Assembly (NCBI GenBank): GCA_032719365.1
Contig: CM064867.1
Location: forward strand, 64,292,136-64,356,135
From: Prinsepia uniflora
Taxonomy: Eukaryota > Streptophyta > Magnoliopsida > Rosales > Rosaceae
Length of the DNA stretch: 64,000 bases
Direction of reading: 5' to 3'
Part shown: positions 21,439-33,374 of the stretch, piece after piece
How positions within the stretch are numbered: position 1 is the stretch's first letter
Layout: each line of letters begins with the position of its first letter
Position numbers and translations under genes: made by a program
The notes under the pieces: model-generated
The model's database searches: none
What the model saw: the letters and a program-made list of their open reading frames with translations, nothing else
Told to the model about the DNA's origin: nothing

Positions 21439-22834
21439 CTTTAGACTCACTCTGACAGGATGAGTGTATTGACTATCGGGTGGAGGTTTATCCCGTGGTT
21501 GCGGACGGTTGACACGATGTACTCAAGAATAAGTCAAGTCGTTTCGGTTGAGAGTGTTACTGATTGGAGGTTGATAGCAGGACTTCAGAGTTTGACCCCA
21601 TCTTAGTGTCGAGGGTTTGGATTGGTACGTCTTAGTGGACGTGAGTTGGTTGGTTTCGGTGTTCTAGACGAGAGTGTATGGACACATCTCAGGTGTTGGT
21701 CAGGTGACTAGGAAACTCAGAAAGGATGCTGATGTGAGAGTACGATCTGTCTAGGACAGAGATTTGACAACATGCTCCAAAGTTGAACCGTGATTGCTGG
21801 TAACCATGTAGTGGACAGACTAGATCCAAGGTTGTGTGGTGTGTGCACCTATGAGTAGGGCACGTTGGACAGTAGTTGTGAACGTGTTGGTAATCAGATT
21901 GGTTCCGTTATTTTTGTTTCGTTGAGAACGTGGAATGGGACATCGTATACTGTGCTTGAGAGCAGAATGATTATGAAAGGGTTCAGTGTTTGTGTGAGCT
22001 TGGAGCTCAGAGCCAACCACCTAGGATTTGAGTTGTGTTATTCCTGCTAGGGAAAGTATTTGATGGGTCTATATACACTCAAAATGAGTGAGATGTTAGT
22101 TTGGTATCAACAGAATGAGTGAGGTCACAGATTGAGACTTTTCTCGAGTCAGGATCACCGCGTTGGACACTGAGTGAGAAGAGATTTGGTACGAGGTACC
22201 CTAGTAGGACTCTAGTAGTGAGAGTGGAGCCATGAGTACTGGCTGAGCACGACAATGTGTCGCTAGCATGACTTACAGTTAGGAGACCGTCTAGCGACAT
22301 GCGATTTGAGATTCGAGATCTCTCAGCAAGAGCAGGATGTTAGCTTGGGTCATCAGGCTGAAAGCTGAAAGGTGTTAGCTTGGTATGTCAGCTTGGGTTA
22401 GCTGGATTGTTGGCACGACTTGTCAACTGAGCAAGACAGTAAGTTGACTTGTCAGTTTGGATTTTGATCACACCTACGTAGGTGAGTAGGTGACAGATGA
22501 GACCGGTGAGTTTCGGCATCTCGAGCGAGACAGACGAGTCGATGTTGGATTCCAGAGACTTGGTTGTGAGAGTTGAGTTTTGGAGCTTTGGAAGCTTCGG
22601 GTGACAGTTGGTCACGTGTTTGTGGTTACGGTCATAGAGGACTGAGCTGAGTTTTAGCATTGACCCGTTGGATTGTGGTTAACGTCGAGTGACGTTTGGG
22701 TACAAACGAGTACTGTGGCTAGTTGTTGTACGTGTATGTTTACACGAGAGCACCTCGAGTTGGAGGCAGGCTTGGATTTTCCACAGTCGGGATGTGAATA
22801 TGGGTCAATTTGAATTTCGAGGACAAAATTCTTT
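21439..22834 (+). mobile_element. Non-coding interior, right part
   Basis: About 1.4 kb run from the TRIM to the polypurine tract. No coding motifs are visible. The end, AATTTCGAGGACAAAATTCT, is the conserved pre-tract sequence of this superfamily, resembling the 3' end of Del/Tekay-type Ty3/gypsy elements. Confidence 0.7.
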
Positions 22835-22847
22835 AAGGGGGGGAAAT
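22835..22847 (+). other. Polypurine tract
   Basis: AAGGGGGGGAAAT directly precedes the LTR start TGTAACAACCC at 22848. Confidence 0.85.
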
Positions 22848-23934
22848 TGTAACAACCCATCCTGAGTCTACGGGATTAATTAAGGATTAATTGGGGACTA
22901 TCGAGACTGATCGGGTATTAGTCGAGGATTTTTCAAACAGTCAGTGTAAAATGACGATTTTGCCCCTAAAATGGGAAAAATGTTACTTTTGACCCAGTAG
23001 GTCAAATTCACGAGGACCAAGCAATACGTAGATCGAGATGATACTAGTCCATAGACCAGGCGGCACGTCGAAATCGGACATCGTATGGGAAAGTTTATGG
23101 TTCAAGGAAGGAAATCGGTACTATTTATGCTTACCGAGAAATTGTATAAGTCGCAGTTGTGGATTGATCCAAAAGATCTAAGGGGACCAATGGATGAGTG
23201 ACAAGTGTCACTTATCCCATTGGCCCATTTACCCATAATTTTGGATCCAATATTTGTTCATCTTCATATCTTTTGTTTCTCTCTAACCCGAAACCCACAC
23301 AAACCCAACCCAACCATCAAACCGTCATCCTCTGGACTACGGAGTGAGAGACGGAGTGAGTGAGAGACTAGGAGACGGCTAGGAACACGGTAGAACCGTC
23401 GTGGACGGCGAAAGAACACAAGAAACAGATAACCCAGAACCTGTTTTAGACTTTGAAAATTGGTTTTCAAGTTTTGGACGTTTGGGAAGGTTTTTAATGT
23501 TTGGGTTGTGTTCCTGATGTACGTAGGAGTGTCTGGGGACCAAAACCAAGGACTACGGTGGTTGGGATCGACGAGGAAGCTAGTTTGAAAAACAACCGCC
23601 ACTTTTCAAGCTTAGTCGAAGCAATCTAGGTATTTTCTTCTGTTTTTTAGGTCATAGGCTTGTTTCTAGGTTCACTACGAGTCTAGCGGTTCAGAAATGG
23701 CACGATTTGGTGGTTTGAGGAGGAAGATCGAGTCAGGTCAGGTCGCGGGTCCAAATGACCCGATTGCAAGAAAACGAGTCGACCCGATTGGATGTAGACG
23801 ACGATGACATCAGCAGGTGACATCATCATCTGTTAGGGTTGTCAGGCCATGTGGACCAATCAGCATGCCACATGGTAGTTGTCAAGTCCAGTCAGCACTG
23901 ACATGTTAGACCATGTAGACCAATCGGTTGGTGC

Positions 23935-24017
23935 CACGTGGTAGGGTGTCAGAAGTGTTAGTGGACACGTGGACCAATCAACGTGTGACACGTGGACCAA
24001 TGAGCGTGTGACACGTG
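23935..24017 (+). promoter_or_regulatory. G-box and CCAAT repeat cluster in LTR
   Basis: CACGTG occurs at 23935, 23966, 23989 and 24012, the last three exactly 23 bp apart. CCAAT lies 8 bp after the second and third of these. G-boxes are bound by bZIP and bHLH factors and CCAAT by NF-Y; that they function here is inference. Confidence 0.6.
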
Positions 24018-24062
24018 GCAGGTGTCAAACTTCTCAGGCTAACGTTAGCATGATGACGGAGG

Positions 24063-24149
24063 TTGACTTTGGCCATTGACCGTGATGTCAATGTTGACTT
24101 AGCTAACGTCAGCATTGACTTTTGACCATAGTTGACCAGGAAGTTTGAC
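24063..24149 (+). promoter_or_regulatory. W-box (TTGAC) cluster in LTR
   Basis: TTGAC starts at 24063, 24076, 24094, 24115, 24122, 24132 and 24145, each followed by C or T. TTGACY is the core WRKY-factor site. Confidence 0.6.
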
Positions 24150-25384
24150 CAGCACGTGGGGGAGTGTGGGCAAGTTTTTTGAGGTGAAACCGATCTTGTT
24201 CGAAAGGCTTCGACGTTCTGAATCCAATGGTAGTGGTTTTAGGTCGATCAGAGATCGTTTGGTTGGTCAAATTAAGGTTTATAGCCTAGGGAAACGTGTT
24301 CGGGACACGTTGAATTTTTTGAGAGTTTTGAGAGTTTATGATTAGGACTTTTCTAGGTTGATAGTGACCTTTGAGTGTGGTTTGGATAGGTAGGGACGAC
24401 CCGGAGAGTTATGTTTAGCCCCGAAGTGGCTTATGGCGCAGCTTGCAAGCGCGCATCATGGACGGTCTATGAGTGGACACTTGATTTCTAAATATGATGC
24501 ATGCATAACGGTTTTATATGTTTTATGAACATGATTTGAGATGCCTTAAGTGCATATGGTTTATATATTTGATTGCAATGTTTTGGCATTCTTGTGGAAA
24601 TTTGATATTGTACGTATTTTGAGATTAATAATTTATGTTGTATCTTGGGCTTAGGCCAGGTTTTCATACGTGCTTGTGTTTTCAAATGATTTGAACAATG
24701 AAATTATTTTAGATTTGGAAATGAGGTATCGGGCTTGAGGCCCAGTTGGTTTATGATACCAGGCTTGAGTCCCAGTTATGGTTTATGAAATGAGGTTTTG
24801 GGTTTGAGACTCTATTGAGATGATTTTGGGCTGAGTTCCTATGAGATTTGGATTTGGGCTATGTGCCTATGAGATTTGGATTGGATCGGATTCGGGGAAT
24901 CTTGATTTTGTGGAAACGATTTGTGAAAATTATACTATGCTTATGAGTGGATTGTCTCCTCCAGATGTCTCGTAGTATCCTGGAGTAATCACGATGCATT
25001 GCTTGGGAGGGGTCACTTCGAAGAGAGACTCATGATTAGGAATGCGAGCATTGCTTGAGAGGGGCCGCTCCAAGGAGAGGCTCGGGATCAGGATTGCTAG
25101 ATATTGATATCACCTCGGATAGGGTCTGAGGGAAGGACTCGGACTTGAGACCCCGAGTGGCACGCGTAGCCTTAGAACCGTGACATTGTTGATCAGACAT
25201 ATGGGATGTCAAGGATTTGGTAAACTGGTTTTGACTAATTTGGGTAGAGACCCCACGTGCATTGGTTTTGGACTGAGATCCTACTGAGAAAATGGCTTTG
25301 ATTGATAAACGTTTTGATTGAGTTTTAATTTGAAAAGCCATATGATTGGATTTAAAGAAAATGGTTGTGATAACTTGATTTCTG

Positions 25385-25667
25385 ATGCATGCATACTTTT
25401 TAGTGAAGGGTATAAATTTCATTTTCAGAAATGATTTTATAAACTATTTATTTTCGTCCATTCAAAGCTTTTACTATTTTAATACCCTTCAGGTTGATCA
25501 CGGATGCAAGCTGTAGCAGAGACCGAGACATTACATGCCGCCACAGATCTTTGCGTACTCTAGTAGCCCTGAGAGGGTTAGGTGTATCCCTAGTCTGGCA
25601 CGGGGTGTCAGACAGGAGCATGGCATATCCCACGTTAATACAGGGAGGATTGGGATGGGTCGTGTCA
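25385..25667 (+). promoter_or_regulatory. Putative LTR core promoter: RY motif and TATA box
   Basis: ATGCATGCAT at 25385-25394 precedes TATAAAT at 25411-25417. The downstream block 'aatacccttcaggttgatc' is shared by most LTRs in the window. Its position suggests transcription starts about 230 bp before the LTR end. Confidence 0.55.
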
Positions 25668-28404
25668 TGATAAGTGGGGCACTAAGAAGGACTCTAATGA
25701 AGTACATACCCTGGCCAGGTTAGCCTCGCCGTGTTTTCTAATTTAGTCCTTGCTTCTCATGTTACATCTATCCCAACTAGCCATGATTAACGTTGAATGG
25801 TGGAGGGAATTGAAATATGTTTATCAGTACACGCAGGACATAAGCCCGGAAAAGTACTTTGAGAAGCGAAGTGAGAAAATTATTCATGTCACTCTAAGAC
25901 TCTATCTATTGCATTTGTACATTGCATACCTTCCCTAAGATTTCATGATGCTCGAATTTCATCACCAAGTCCTCTATGACTAAGTGAATCTAGGGAAGTG
26001 AGATCAAAGTTTAGGCCATTCTTTTCATGTACTGTCTTGTAACTCTTATGTCTTATGCAAGTTCTAACAATGTCTCTCATTTGCATTCAAACCATTCTTC
26101 ATGTAGATCCTTATGTGTTGCATCACTTTGGATGTTTTTGGAACTTGTACCTTTGCATTCCATTTTCGTGACTCTACCTTGCAAACTCTTAAACTAATTA
26201 TACTTCTTTACTTCTCACTTGTCTATAACCCATTCTTTATATATACAATTCTATTTTGTGTATATCTCGTCTTCATTTTATGTACATATTCTCATCTAAC
26301 TCTCTTGAAGGAAAACACAGTATGCAATTCACGTAATCTTAGGTCCATGAACTAGACTTAGAAGATGTCCTTGTCAAGGAGATTGCGCATGATTTTGACC
26401 CTTGGATTCAAGATGAATTGAAGCCTTACCTAGAGCCAATAGGAGAGCACGATGTGGAGTTTGAAAGAGTGCATAGACCTTGCATCGTATGAGTTGATTG
26501 AAATACTTCGTCTAGGCTAAAGACGTTAAACTTAAGAGCTTCTTGGGAGGCTACCCAATAACGGAGACGTGAAGGAGCCATCAAACAGAGATTTGCTTTC
26601 TTAAACCCTTCTCTCTTTACTTTAGTTACTTTATGTCTTTACTGCTTTATTTTCGTGAATCATTCCTCCAAACTTAGATTCTATACTTTTACTTTCATAT
26701 ATTGAGGACAATGTCGGATTTAAGGGGAGGGGGGGGGGGGGGGGGGGGGGGAGTTTACAATTTTGTGGGTTTATTAAAAAAAAGAAGAAGTTGTTTTCGT
26801 TGTTTAAAAAAAATAGTTTTCAAACATTTAAAATACAAAAAAAAAAATTGTGTGTTTAAGTTTTGTTTTCAGCAGTCTTAGGATGCCCTTAACTAGTCAA
26901 TTATGAATATGGAACAAAACAAGAACTTTACGGCATTTGCATATCACTTTGTTGGAATTCTTGTGCTAATTGATATATTTTGAAGTGTTTTAACTTGTAG
27001 ATATGGTTGTAAAACTTAGTATAGAATTTACATGTTAGAATTATGTTTTGAATCACATTTGACTCTTGTGAGCTTTTAAGCTATATGTTCTTTCTTTCTT
27101 GAGTGAAAATCATTTATAGCGTATACATGTCTCATATGATTACTTGCAATAGCTTTAATGAACTAGAGATTGCTAGAACTTATTCATGTCAATTTTCAAA
27201 ACTTATAGTCGATACATTCTTTAATTGTTGATATGATTAACCCAAATAGCCATGTGTTCCTTTTGTGCGCACGAGTTGCGAAACCCTTAGTTAACCCTTT
27301 TGAGCCCATGTTTAGCCCTTACTTTCTTTACCATGCATATCTAAACAATTAGCATAGTGTAGGTATCCTTACCCTTGTTCTAAAGACTTGGTTGAAGATT
27401 TCAAAGCTAGCATACATGAAGATGGCATGAAGATGTTCTATTCAAGGTGATGATGTGTGTATGGGAATAGGCTTGTCCAATTTACTTGATGTATTGTGTG
27501 ATTTCCGAAATAAAAAGAAAGATCGAAAAAAAGTGGAAAAAAAAAGAAAAAAATAAATGAATATGAGAGCAAGAAAGAGTTTTAAAAGAAAAAATATATT
27601 TAGCTCTTTGGCAATTTTTTTGAAGGTAAGTATTTGAATTGAATATAAGATGACATTTGGTTTCCACATGATCTTGGTGACATTTTCGAGGAAGCGGTGC
27701 TTGGAATTGATTAAGTTTTGGTGCAAAGACTAAGTCTTTGGAATGTTCTTTATCACCACATATCCAAAATCTGAATGCCTTAGCCCATGCCCCATTACAA
27801 CCTTTGATTAAAGACCTTTATGATCCATGAGATAAGTAGTCTTTGATATGTTGAGTAAGTTGTGTGAGTAAGCATATGGTTTGGGTTCATTTGTGCATGT
27901 AATTCATTCTATTCACGTGGTATTGTTTAAGTGCTTTTATTGTTGGTATATGTGAACACTTCTTTCACATATCTTTGCGTGATACCCTATTTTATGAGAG
28001 AAACACTTTGAGTGCATCCATTGTGAGGTGATCTTAGTTTGTTCGACGCATGCACAGACTTAATTTCACAATTGTTTTCTCCAAGTCATACTTGTTAATG
28101 GCATAATTGTATCTCTATTTTCTCTTTAATTCCTTATGCATATTTGTTGAATATCATGATGTCATAGACTTATAAAAATTTCGGAGACATTTGGTAAAGG
28201 GCTATCAAATTGTTTTACTAAAAATACAAATATTTTTTTTTAGCCTTTGGTTTTTTTTAAAATTTTTGCTAAAGACCTAGCAAAGTTTCAGTGTGGGAGA
28301 ATCAATCAGTGCTTAGTTGTTTTAAAAAGAAAAAAAATTGTTGTAAATTTTTAGTCTGTTTTGATATTTGCTAGGGACTAGTAAAGTTTAAGTATGGGGG
28401 AATT
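25668..28404 (+). mobile_element. 3' part of an Athila/Tat-like Ty3/gypsy element (non-coding)
   Basis: The phrase around 26523-26565 (GACGTTAAACTTAAGAGCTT, then CTTGGGAGGCTACCCA) and the 'attgaggacaatgtcggatttaagg' purine tract near 26701 resemble the sequence after the polyprotein in Athila/Tat-type elements. A run of 23 G lies at 26729-26751. A second purine stretch, AAGTATGGGGG, near 28390 precedes an LTR-like start. No intact open frame is present. Family assignment is from memory of these motifs. Confidence 0.5.
26724..26751 (+). repeat. Expanded G run (23 G) in a purine tract
   Basis: GGGGA followed by 23 G lies within the purine tract of the Athila/Tat-like fragment. Length may not be exact. 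Confidence 0.7.
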
Positions 28405-30195
28405 CGATAAGCACATATTTCATCATCTTTTTATCTGAATTTCCTTTCCATTTTACTTTGTTATATCCCTAATCTTACAATTTCTAACTTGTTTTAACGT
28501 TTTTTTTGGTACTAACCCAAAAATAGGGAGTAAAGAGATTAAATTGGAGCGAAACCGTATAAACTATCAAGAATGGGTCAAGATTTATAAATATTGGATC
28601 AAGATTCATCAAGATGCGTTAATAATATGTCCATATGTACAAGATGTCTCAAGATTATGCCAAGATTCATTCTTGGAGAAACCAAAAGAAGAAGTGGATT
28701 GAAAGTTACAAAGCAGAAATCTGCATGTGTACATTAGTCCACTTCCATGGCCCATTGTGAACAGCTCAGATAGAATTAGAATGTGATTAAGGTATGGTTG
28801 GAAAGATCTAGAAGTCGACTTTCAAGATCTAAAATCGGAGTCTTACAGCCACGAGAATTCCTATTTTGGTGAGTCATAGTCAAGGTGCCCGCGTAGGATT
28901 ACTTATTCTTCTAAGAATTGAAGCCTTGCGCATTTTCTAGTTGTTCAAGATCAAATTCTCATGCTTCTAGCAGATGCTTACTGTATTAATTAAAGGGAAG
29001 TTGCATGCAAATATCAAGGGTCTTTTGTGTAATTTCCAAAGACAATTCCTTGCGGCACAAGGATGCAAATTGCAGCTAACAAGGATTCCTTCTAGTTTAG
29101 GATTTGTTTTTTCTTCTTAATTAGGATTGAGCTAGGGTTATGTCCTATGCCTATAAATAATTAATTTTTCTCATTAGTTAAAGCATCGCTCATTCTTTGT
29201 ACCAAAACTCAGCAAAAACCAATTCTCCCTTTCCTTTAAAACCGATATTTCTCTTACAAAAGTAAACTACACCATCCTCCATAATTCACCATCCTCCATT
29301 GACATATAAGGCGTATTCCTGAGTGTCTGACCAAGAGTGTCGAACCACCTAGCATCTATAGGGTGTATTTCTGAAGATTCAAAGTGTAACTCAACCTCTT
29401 AACCTCGTAGTTTTCTCTTTATACTTGAATATCGTGTTTATTGGATTGATCATTAATCTTATTATGGTTCTATATTTTGTATTGATTTCAATAATCTTCC
29501 ATGCTATATTTGTGCTTAATGCTTGATTAGATATAGGGCGTATTCTCGAGTCTAAATCATTGAAAGTGTATAGGGCATATTCCCGAGCACGTACTTATGA
29601 TAATGTACATGTATTTCATTAAACAAAGGTTTTGGAATTTCGTTGATTATGAAAATTAGTATAATTTATGAATGAGTTAAGTTTAAAGATGAGTTGACCA
29701 TGTAAGTAATAAATTAGGCTAGATTATATTAGTTTAAATTAGTTCATCACGTAGGATATTAGAGACAATCAATTACCCCCATTAATTAATCAATCAAACC
29801 ATAAACATGCTTAGGTACCCTCAATCTCCGGTTAAAAACGATCCTTACTTATCAATGCTACAATCTACAAAAAAAGGTTTTAATTTGCATATGTTTTCAT
29901 TAAATGTTGAGTGTGACTTTGTGTTTACTTTAATGCTTGATTTTAGCATATCAAATCCTTCTAATTGGTCACAGTATTCCTTCTTGATGATCAATGCATA
30001 GGCACGAGAAAGTACAAAAAATGGCTCCTAATCGATCGCAGTGTTACTGCTTACCGATTGTGGCCGCGAGACCACCATGCATGATGCTTCTGATCGGTCA
30101 CAATTTTCCTACTTACCGATCGGAGCATAGACATGATAGGGTACTTCACATGAAGCATCTAATTGGTCGCAATGTTCGTACTGAACCATGTTCCA
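28405..30195 (+). mobile_element. Athila/Tat-like LTR or leader fragment, left of the solo LTR
   Basis: It starts CGATAAGCAC after a purine tract; the comparable fragment at 53542 starts TGATAAGTC. It contains TATAAAT near 29151, repeated 'agggcgtattc..gag' phrases at 29308-29590, and 'aggtaccctcaatctccggtt' near 29812. At least four imperfect repeats of about 65 bp based on 'aatcggtcgcaatgttcctactt' lie at 29950-30195. It is interrupted by the solo LTR at 30196. Confidence 0.45.
29950..30195. repeat. Imperfect tandem repeat, about 65-bp period
   Basis: Copies start near 29957, 30026, 30088 and 30154, with the shared theme TAATTGGTCRCARTRTTC. Two copies continue with CTTACCGAT. Confidence 0.6.
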
Positions 30196-33100
30196 TGTGA
30201 CGACCCGTCCCGAATTAGCGGGATTAATTAAGGGTTAATGATGGATTAGCGAGACTAATTGGGAATTAGACGTTGATTAGCGGACGATCGGGTGAAATGA
30301 CAATTTTGCCCCTAGAATGGGCGAATCGTTGACTTTTCGTTCAGGCGGTCAAATGGACTTTGGCCGATGACTGTGACGTATTTTGGGATGTCACGACTTC
30401 ATAGACAAATGGCATGCCCGATTTCGACGTTCGAGGAAGAAGTTTTGATCTTCGGAAGTTCGGGGGCATTTTGGTAATTTGGTTGAAAAAGATCGTATAG
30501 TTGACTTTTGACCCGGGATGTCCGATAGCCGAGGGTCGAGGACCGTTACATAGATCAGGACGATATGGATCCGTAGACAGGCGGGACGTCAAATTCGGAC
30601 GTCGACGGAAAAGTTACGGTTCACGGAAGTACGAACGCACTATTGCACGAATTACAAAACGGATGCTTTTTGGAATTAAGTGGGGCCCATAAATTTGTTA
30701 TTGGACCAATGGATGAGTGACAAGTGTCACCCATCCACTGGCCACCCCTTTTTCATTCATGCATCTTCCATTCCTCTTCATTGACCATTTTCTTTGTTTC
30801 AACCAAACAAACCCGATCTCCCTTCCACCCCAAAGCCAAACCAATCTCCCTTATGACCATGACTGAGACCATGGGAAGGAAGAGAGGACAAGATGATGGT
30901 GGTGGCCGGCCAGGTTGGCACCGCCATGCACGGCTGAGACCCAAACCCGAGAAAATACTCGGTTTGTCCACTTTTCTCCTATTTTTCAATTTATATATTA
31001 TGGACTGTTTTGGATGATTAGGATGAGGTTATTAGGTTGCTAGGATGATTCTAAGATGATTTTGAGGGTGGTTTCACGGCTGAAGAAGCCTGGGAGAATT
31101 CTGAAAAACTAAACCGTTAGGTTCAAAAATCAAACCATAGCTTTTAGGTGTTTTGGTTAATTATTTTGATAGGAATTGATAGAAAACTTGAAAATAGGAA
31201 GATTGGAATCGAAAAGGAAAAGATTGGACGAAAAATGGAGGAGGAAACTGGCGAGACCGGTCACGCCGGTCTAGTTGGACCAGACTGCACATGAAAACCG
31301 GTCTGGACCGGTTCGAGTGCTGGGGAAGAAGATGAACAGTCCTGGCGCGTGAGGCCCATGCGCAAGACCATTCTTGGGCGCGTGAGGGCACGTGATCCCT
31401 CCTTTGGGAAAAGTTCCAACACAAGAAATCATCTATTCGATGTAACGAACATTTTGGGACTAGTTTCGTGTCAATCGGACATCGTTTCGATATAGTTCCG
31501 GCTGTCCGAAGGTTTAGGATCGGCTTTAAAAATAGGTAGAAAATCGGGAAAATTATAGGACTTCGATGAGAGGTTAATGAGGCTATTAGTAACCTTCTAT
31601 TACGATTTGGATAGGTTCAGGAATCCAGGAGACGACGATTGGCCCAGGAGACGCTTATGGCACGCGTATCGAGGCGCGGCTTCGGACGGTCTGTGAGTGC
31701 ACCCTTCTTTCAAAATTGATGCATGCATACATGTTTTATAAGTGTTTTAATATATGTTTTGTGATGCCATGAGTGCATTTGTTTGTGGTAACCTAGGATT
31801 TACGTATTTGCACGTATTTCAAGATTTTCAGTTTTATACGATACTTATACGTGCTAGGTTTTCAATGAGGGTTTCATAAATGGATTTTGAATTTGGAAAT
31901 ATGAACTCGGGCATGAGGCCCATTTGATTTACAAACTCTGGACTTGGAGTCCATTTGATTTGACGAGGAATCGGACCGAGGGTCCATTTGAGTTATACGA
32001 TCAGACTGAAGGTCCCGTTGGTTTACAAGTTCGGGCTTGAGGCCCAATTGGCTGTAATATTGAGCTTAAGGCCCATTTGACTGTAGTATCGGGCTTGAGT
32101 CCCTATTGGTTGTAAATCGAGCTTAAGGCCCTGTTGATTTATGGTTTCGGGCTTAGGGTCCAGTTAGCTGTGGTATCGGGCTTGAGGCCCTGGTGATTGT
32201 AACAATGGGCTTCTTGAGTCCCAGTTCAGTTTTTGAAATGAGAATTTGGGAATGAGACCATGTTGAACTATCAAGGCCTGTGAAAATGGATTTGAATTGG
32301 ATTCGAGGAATCCTGTTGAAATAAATCGGGTAGGAGACCCAGTTGGAAACATGTTTTGAGAAAGGAAATGATTTGAAAATATATTGAACCCTCCATATGT
32401 TTATATGGTCTCCTCTAGACGTCGACTTGGAGAGTCATGATCCATATACCAGAACGGGTATCCCCATAGGGATCCCGTTCCAAGAGTGGGGGTTACGATT
32501 GTGATGTGGTCCCGGACCAGATTCCAAAGAGATATGTGGACTAGATCCGGAGATAGAGCTCGGACTAGATCCAGAGATTGAGCCTCCCAGATTGAGAATT
32601 CCTGGGAGAAGACTCGGAGTGAGACCCGAGTAGTGTGCACACTAGATAGATATGATTTATCATGAAATTTATCGGGGATGTGTTCCCTAGGGGTTGTGTG
32701 CCCCGAGTTGGCATCTTCTCGGAAGTGCCGCGGATGGGTTATACGTATGTTTGTACGTATGAGGTTTTATGAAAGTGATTTGGGGGCGGAGACCCCGTGT
32801 TCTATGTTTTATGTTTCGGAAAAGTGATTTGTATGTTTTGGTATTTCACTGAGAATGTCGATTTGGGCTAAGTTCCCACATGTATGGATTTACGGGTTTT
32901 TGTGATTTCGGGTCGGGGACCCATAAATGGATTTATGGTTCATGACAGTTTATGGGGATCGGCATGAACCTTTCAAAGGTTTTATGGGTCATGACGGTTT
33001 ATGGGAACCGGGCATGAACCCTTGAAAGGTTTTGAAAAAGTTTTCAAATGGTTTATGAACGTTTTGATAAACAGTTTTCGAATGCATGCATATGCTTTTA

Positions 33101-33374
33101 GTGAAGGGCATAAATGTCTTAAAGTGAAAATGTTTTTAATGAAATGATTGTTTTTGTCCACTCACAGTTTTCGTGTTTTAATGCCCTTCAGGTTGATCGC
33201 GGATGCGGACTGTTGCAGAAACGAGACATCACACTCCTCCTCCTACGATCCTGGCGTGCTCTGGAAGCCCCGGTGAGGGCTAGAGACGGAATTTTCTCTG
33301 GTCTGACACTTCGTGTCAGACGGGATCAGGCCCGTCCCACGTTAATCCAGGGGGATTTGGGATGGGTCCTGACA
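30196..33374 (+). mobile_element. Solo LTR (3179 bp), target-site duplication TTCCA
   Basis: It begins TGTGACGACCCGTCCC and ends GGGTCCTGACA. TTCCA at 30191-30195 is repeated at 33375-33379. It has the palindrome near 30712, the 'gtaacgaacattttgg' block near 31442, and RY motifs near 31720 and 33082. A TATA-like CATAAAT lies at 33109. It also carries a minisatellite of GGGC-type units at 31905-32220 and hairpin repeats at 32935-33025. Confidence 0.93.
31905..32225. repeat. LTR minisatellite of GGGCTTGAGGCCC units
   Basis: About ten imperfect units of roughly 30 bp of the type TCGGGCTTGAGGCCCATTTG are separated by variable AT-rich linkers. It is the plus-strand counterpart of the array at 5328-5690. 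Confidence 0.8.

Larger units (their letters stand above)
17598..25667 (+). mobile_element. 5'-truncated long-LTR element with non-coding interior, hosting a nested TRIM
   Basis: The right LTR is complete (22848-25667). The left LTR survives only as its last 331 bp (17598-17928), recognised by alignment with about 25366-25667. A primer site follows at 17932-17943 and a polypurine tract precedes the right LTR. The interior is about 4.9 kb, of which 1538 bp is a later TRIM insertion, leaving about 3.4 kb. That is very close to the 3.3-kb interior of the element at the window start. I see no gag or pol motif. Confidence 0.82.
22848..25667 (+). repeat. 3' LTR (2820 bp) of the truncated element
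   Basis: It begins TGTAACAACCCATCC and ends GGGTCGTGTCA. It contains a long inverted repeat at 23187-23223 centred on GTGACAAGTGTCAC, and G-box/CCAAT repeats at 23830-24020. A cluster of seven TTGAC motifs spans 24063-24149. A GGGC-type minisatellite lies at 24725-24870. An RY motif at 25385-25394 is followed by TATAAAT at 25411-25417. Confidence 0.9.

Noticed and set aside
19975..21450. Several 60-100 codon frames on both strands in the 5S-module region
   Set aside because: They arise from the tandem repeats and repeat with them. No start context or domain supports translation.
25668..25700. TGATAAG at 25668 as a start of an Athila/Tat-like LTR
   Set aside because: There is no purine tract before it; it simply follows the end of the LTR at 25667, and the similarity is limited to seven bases.
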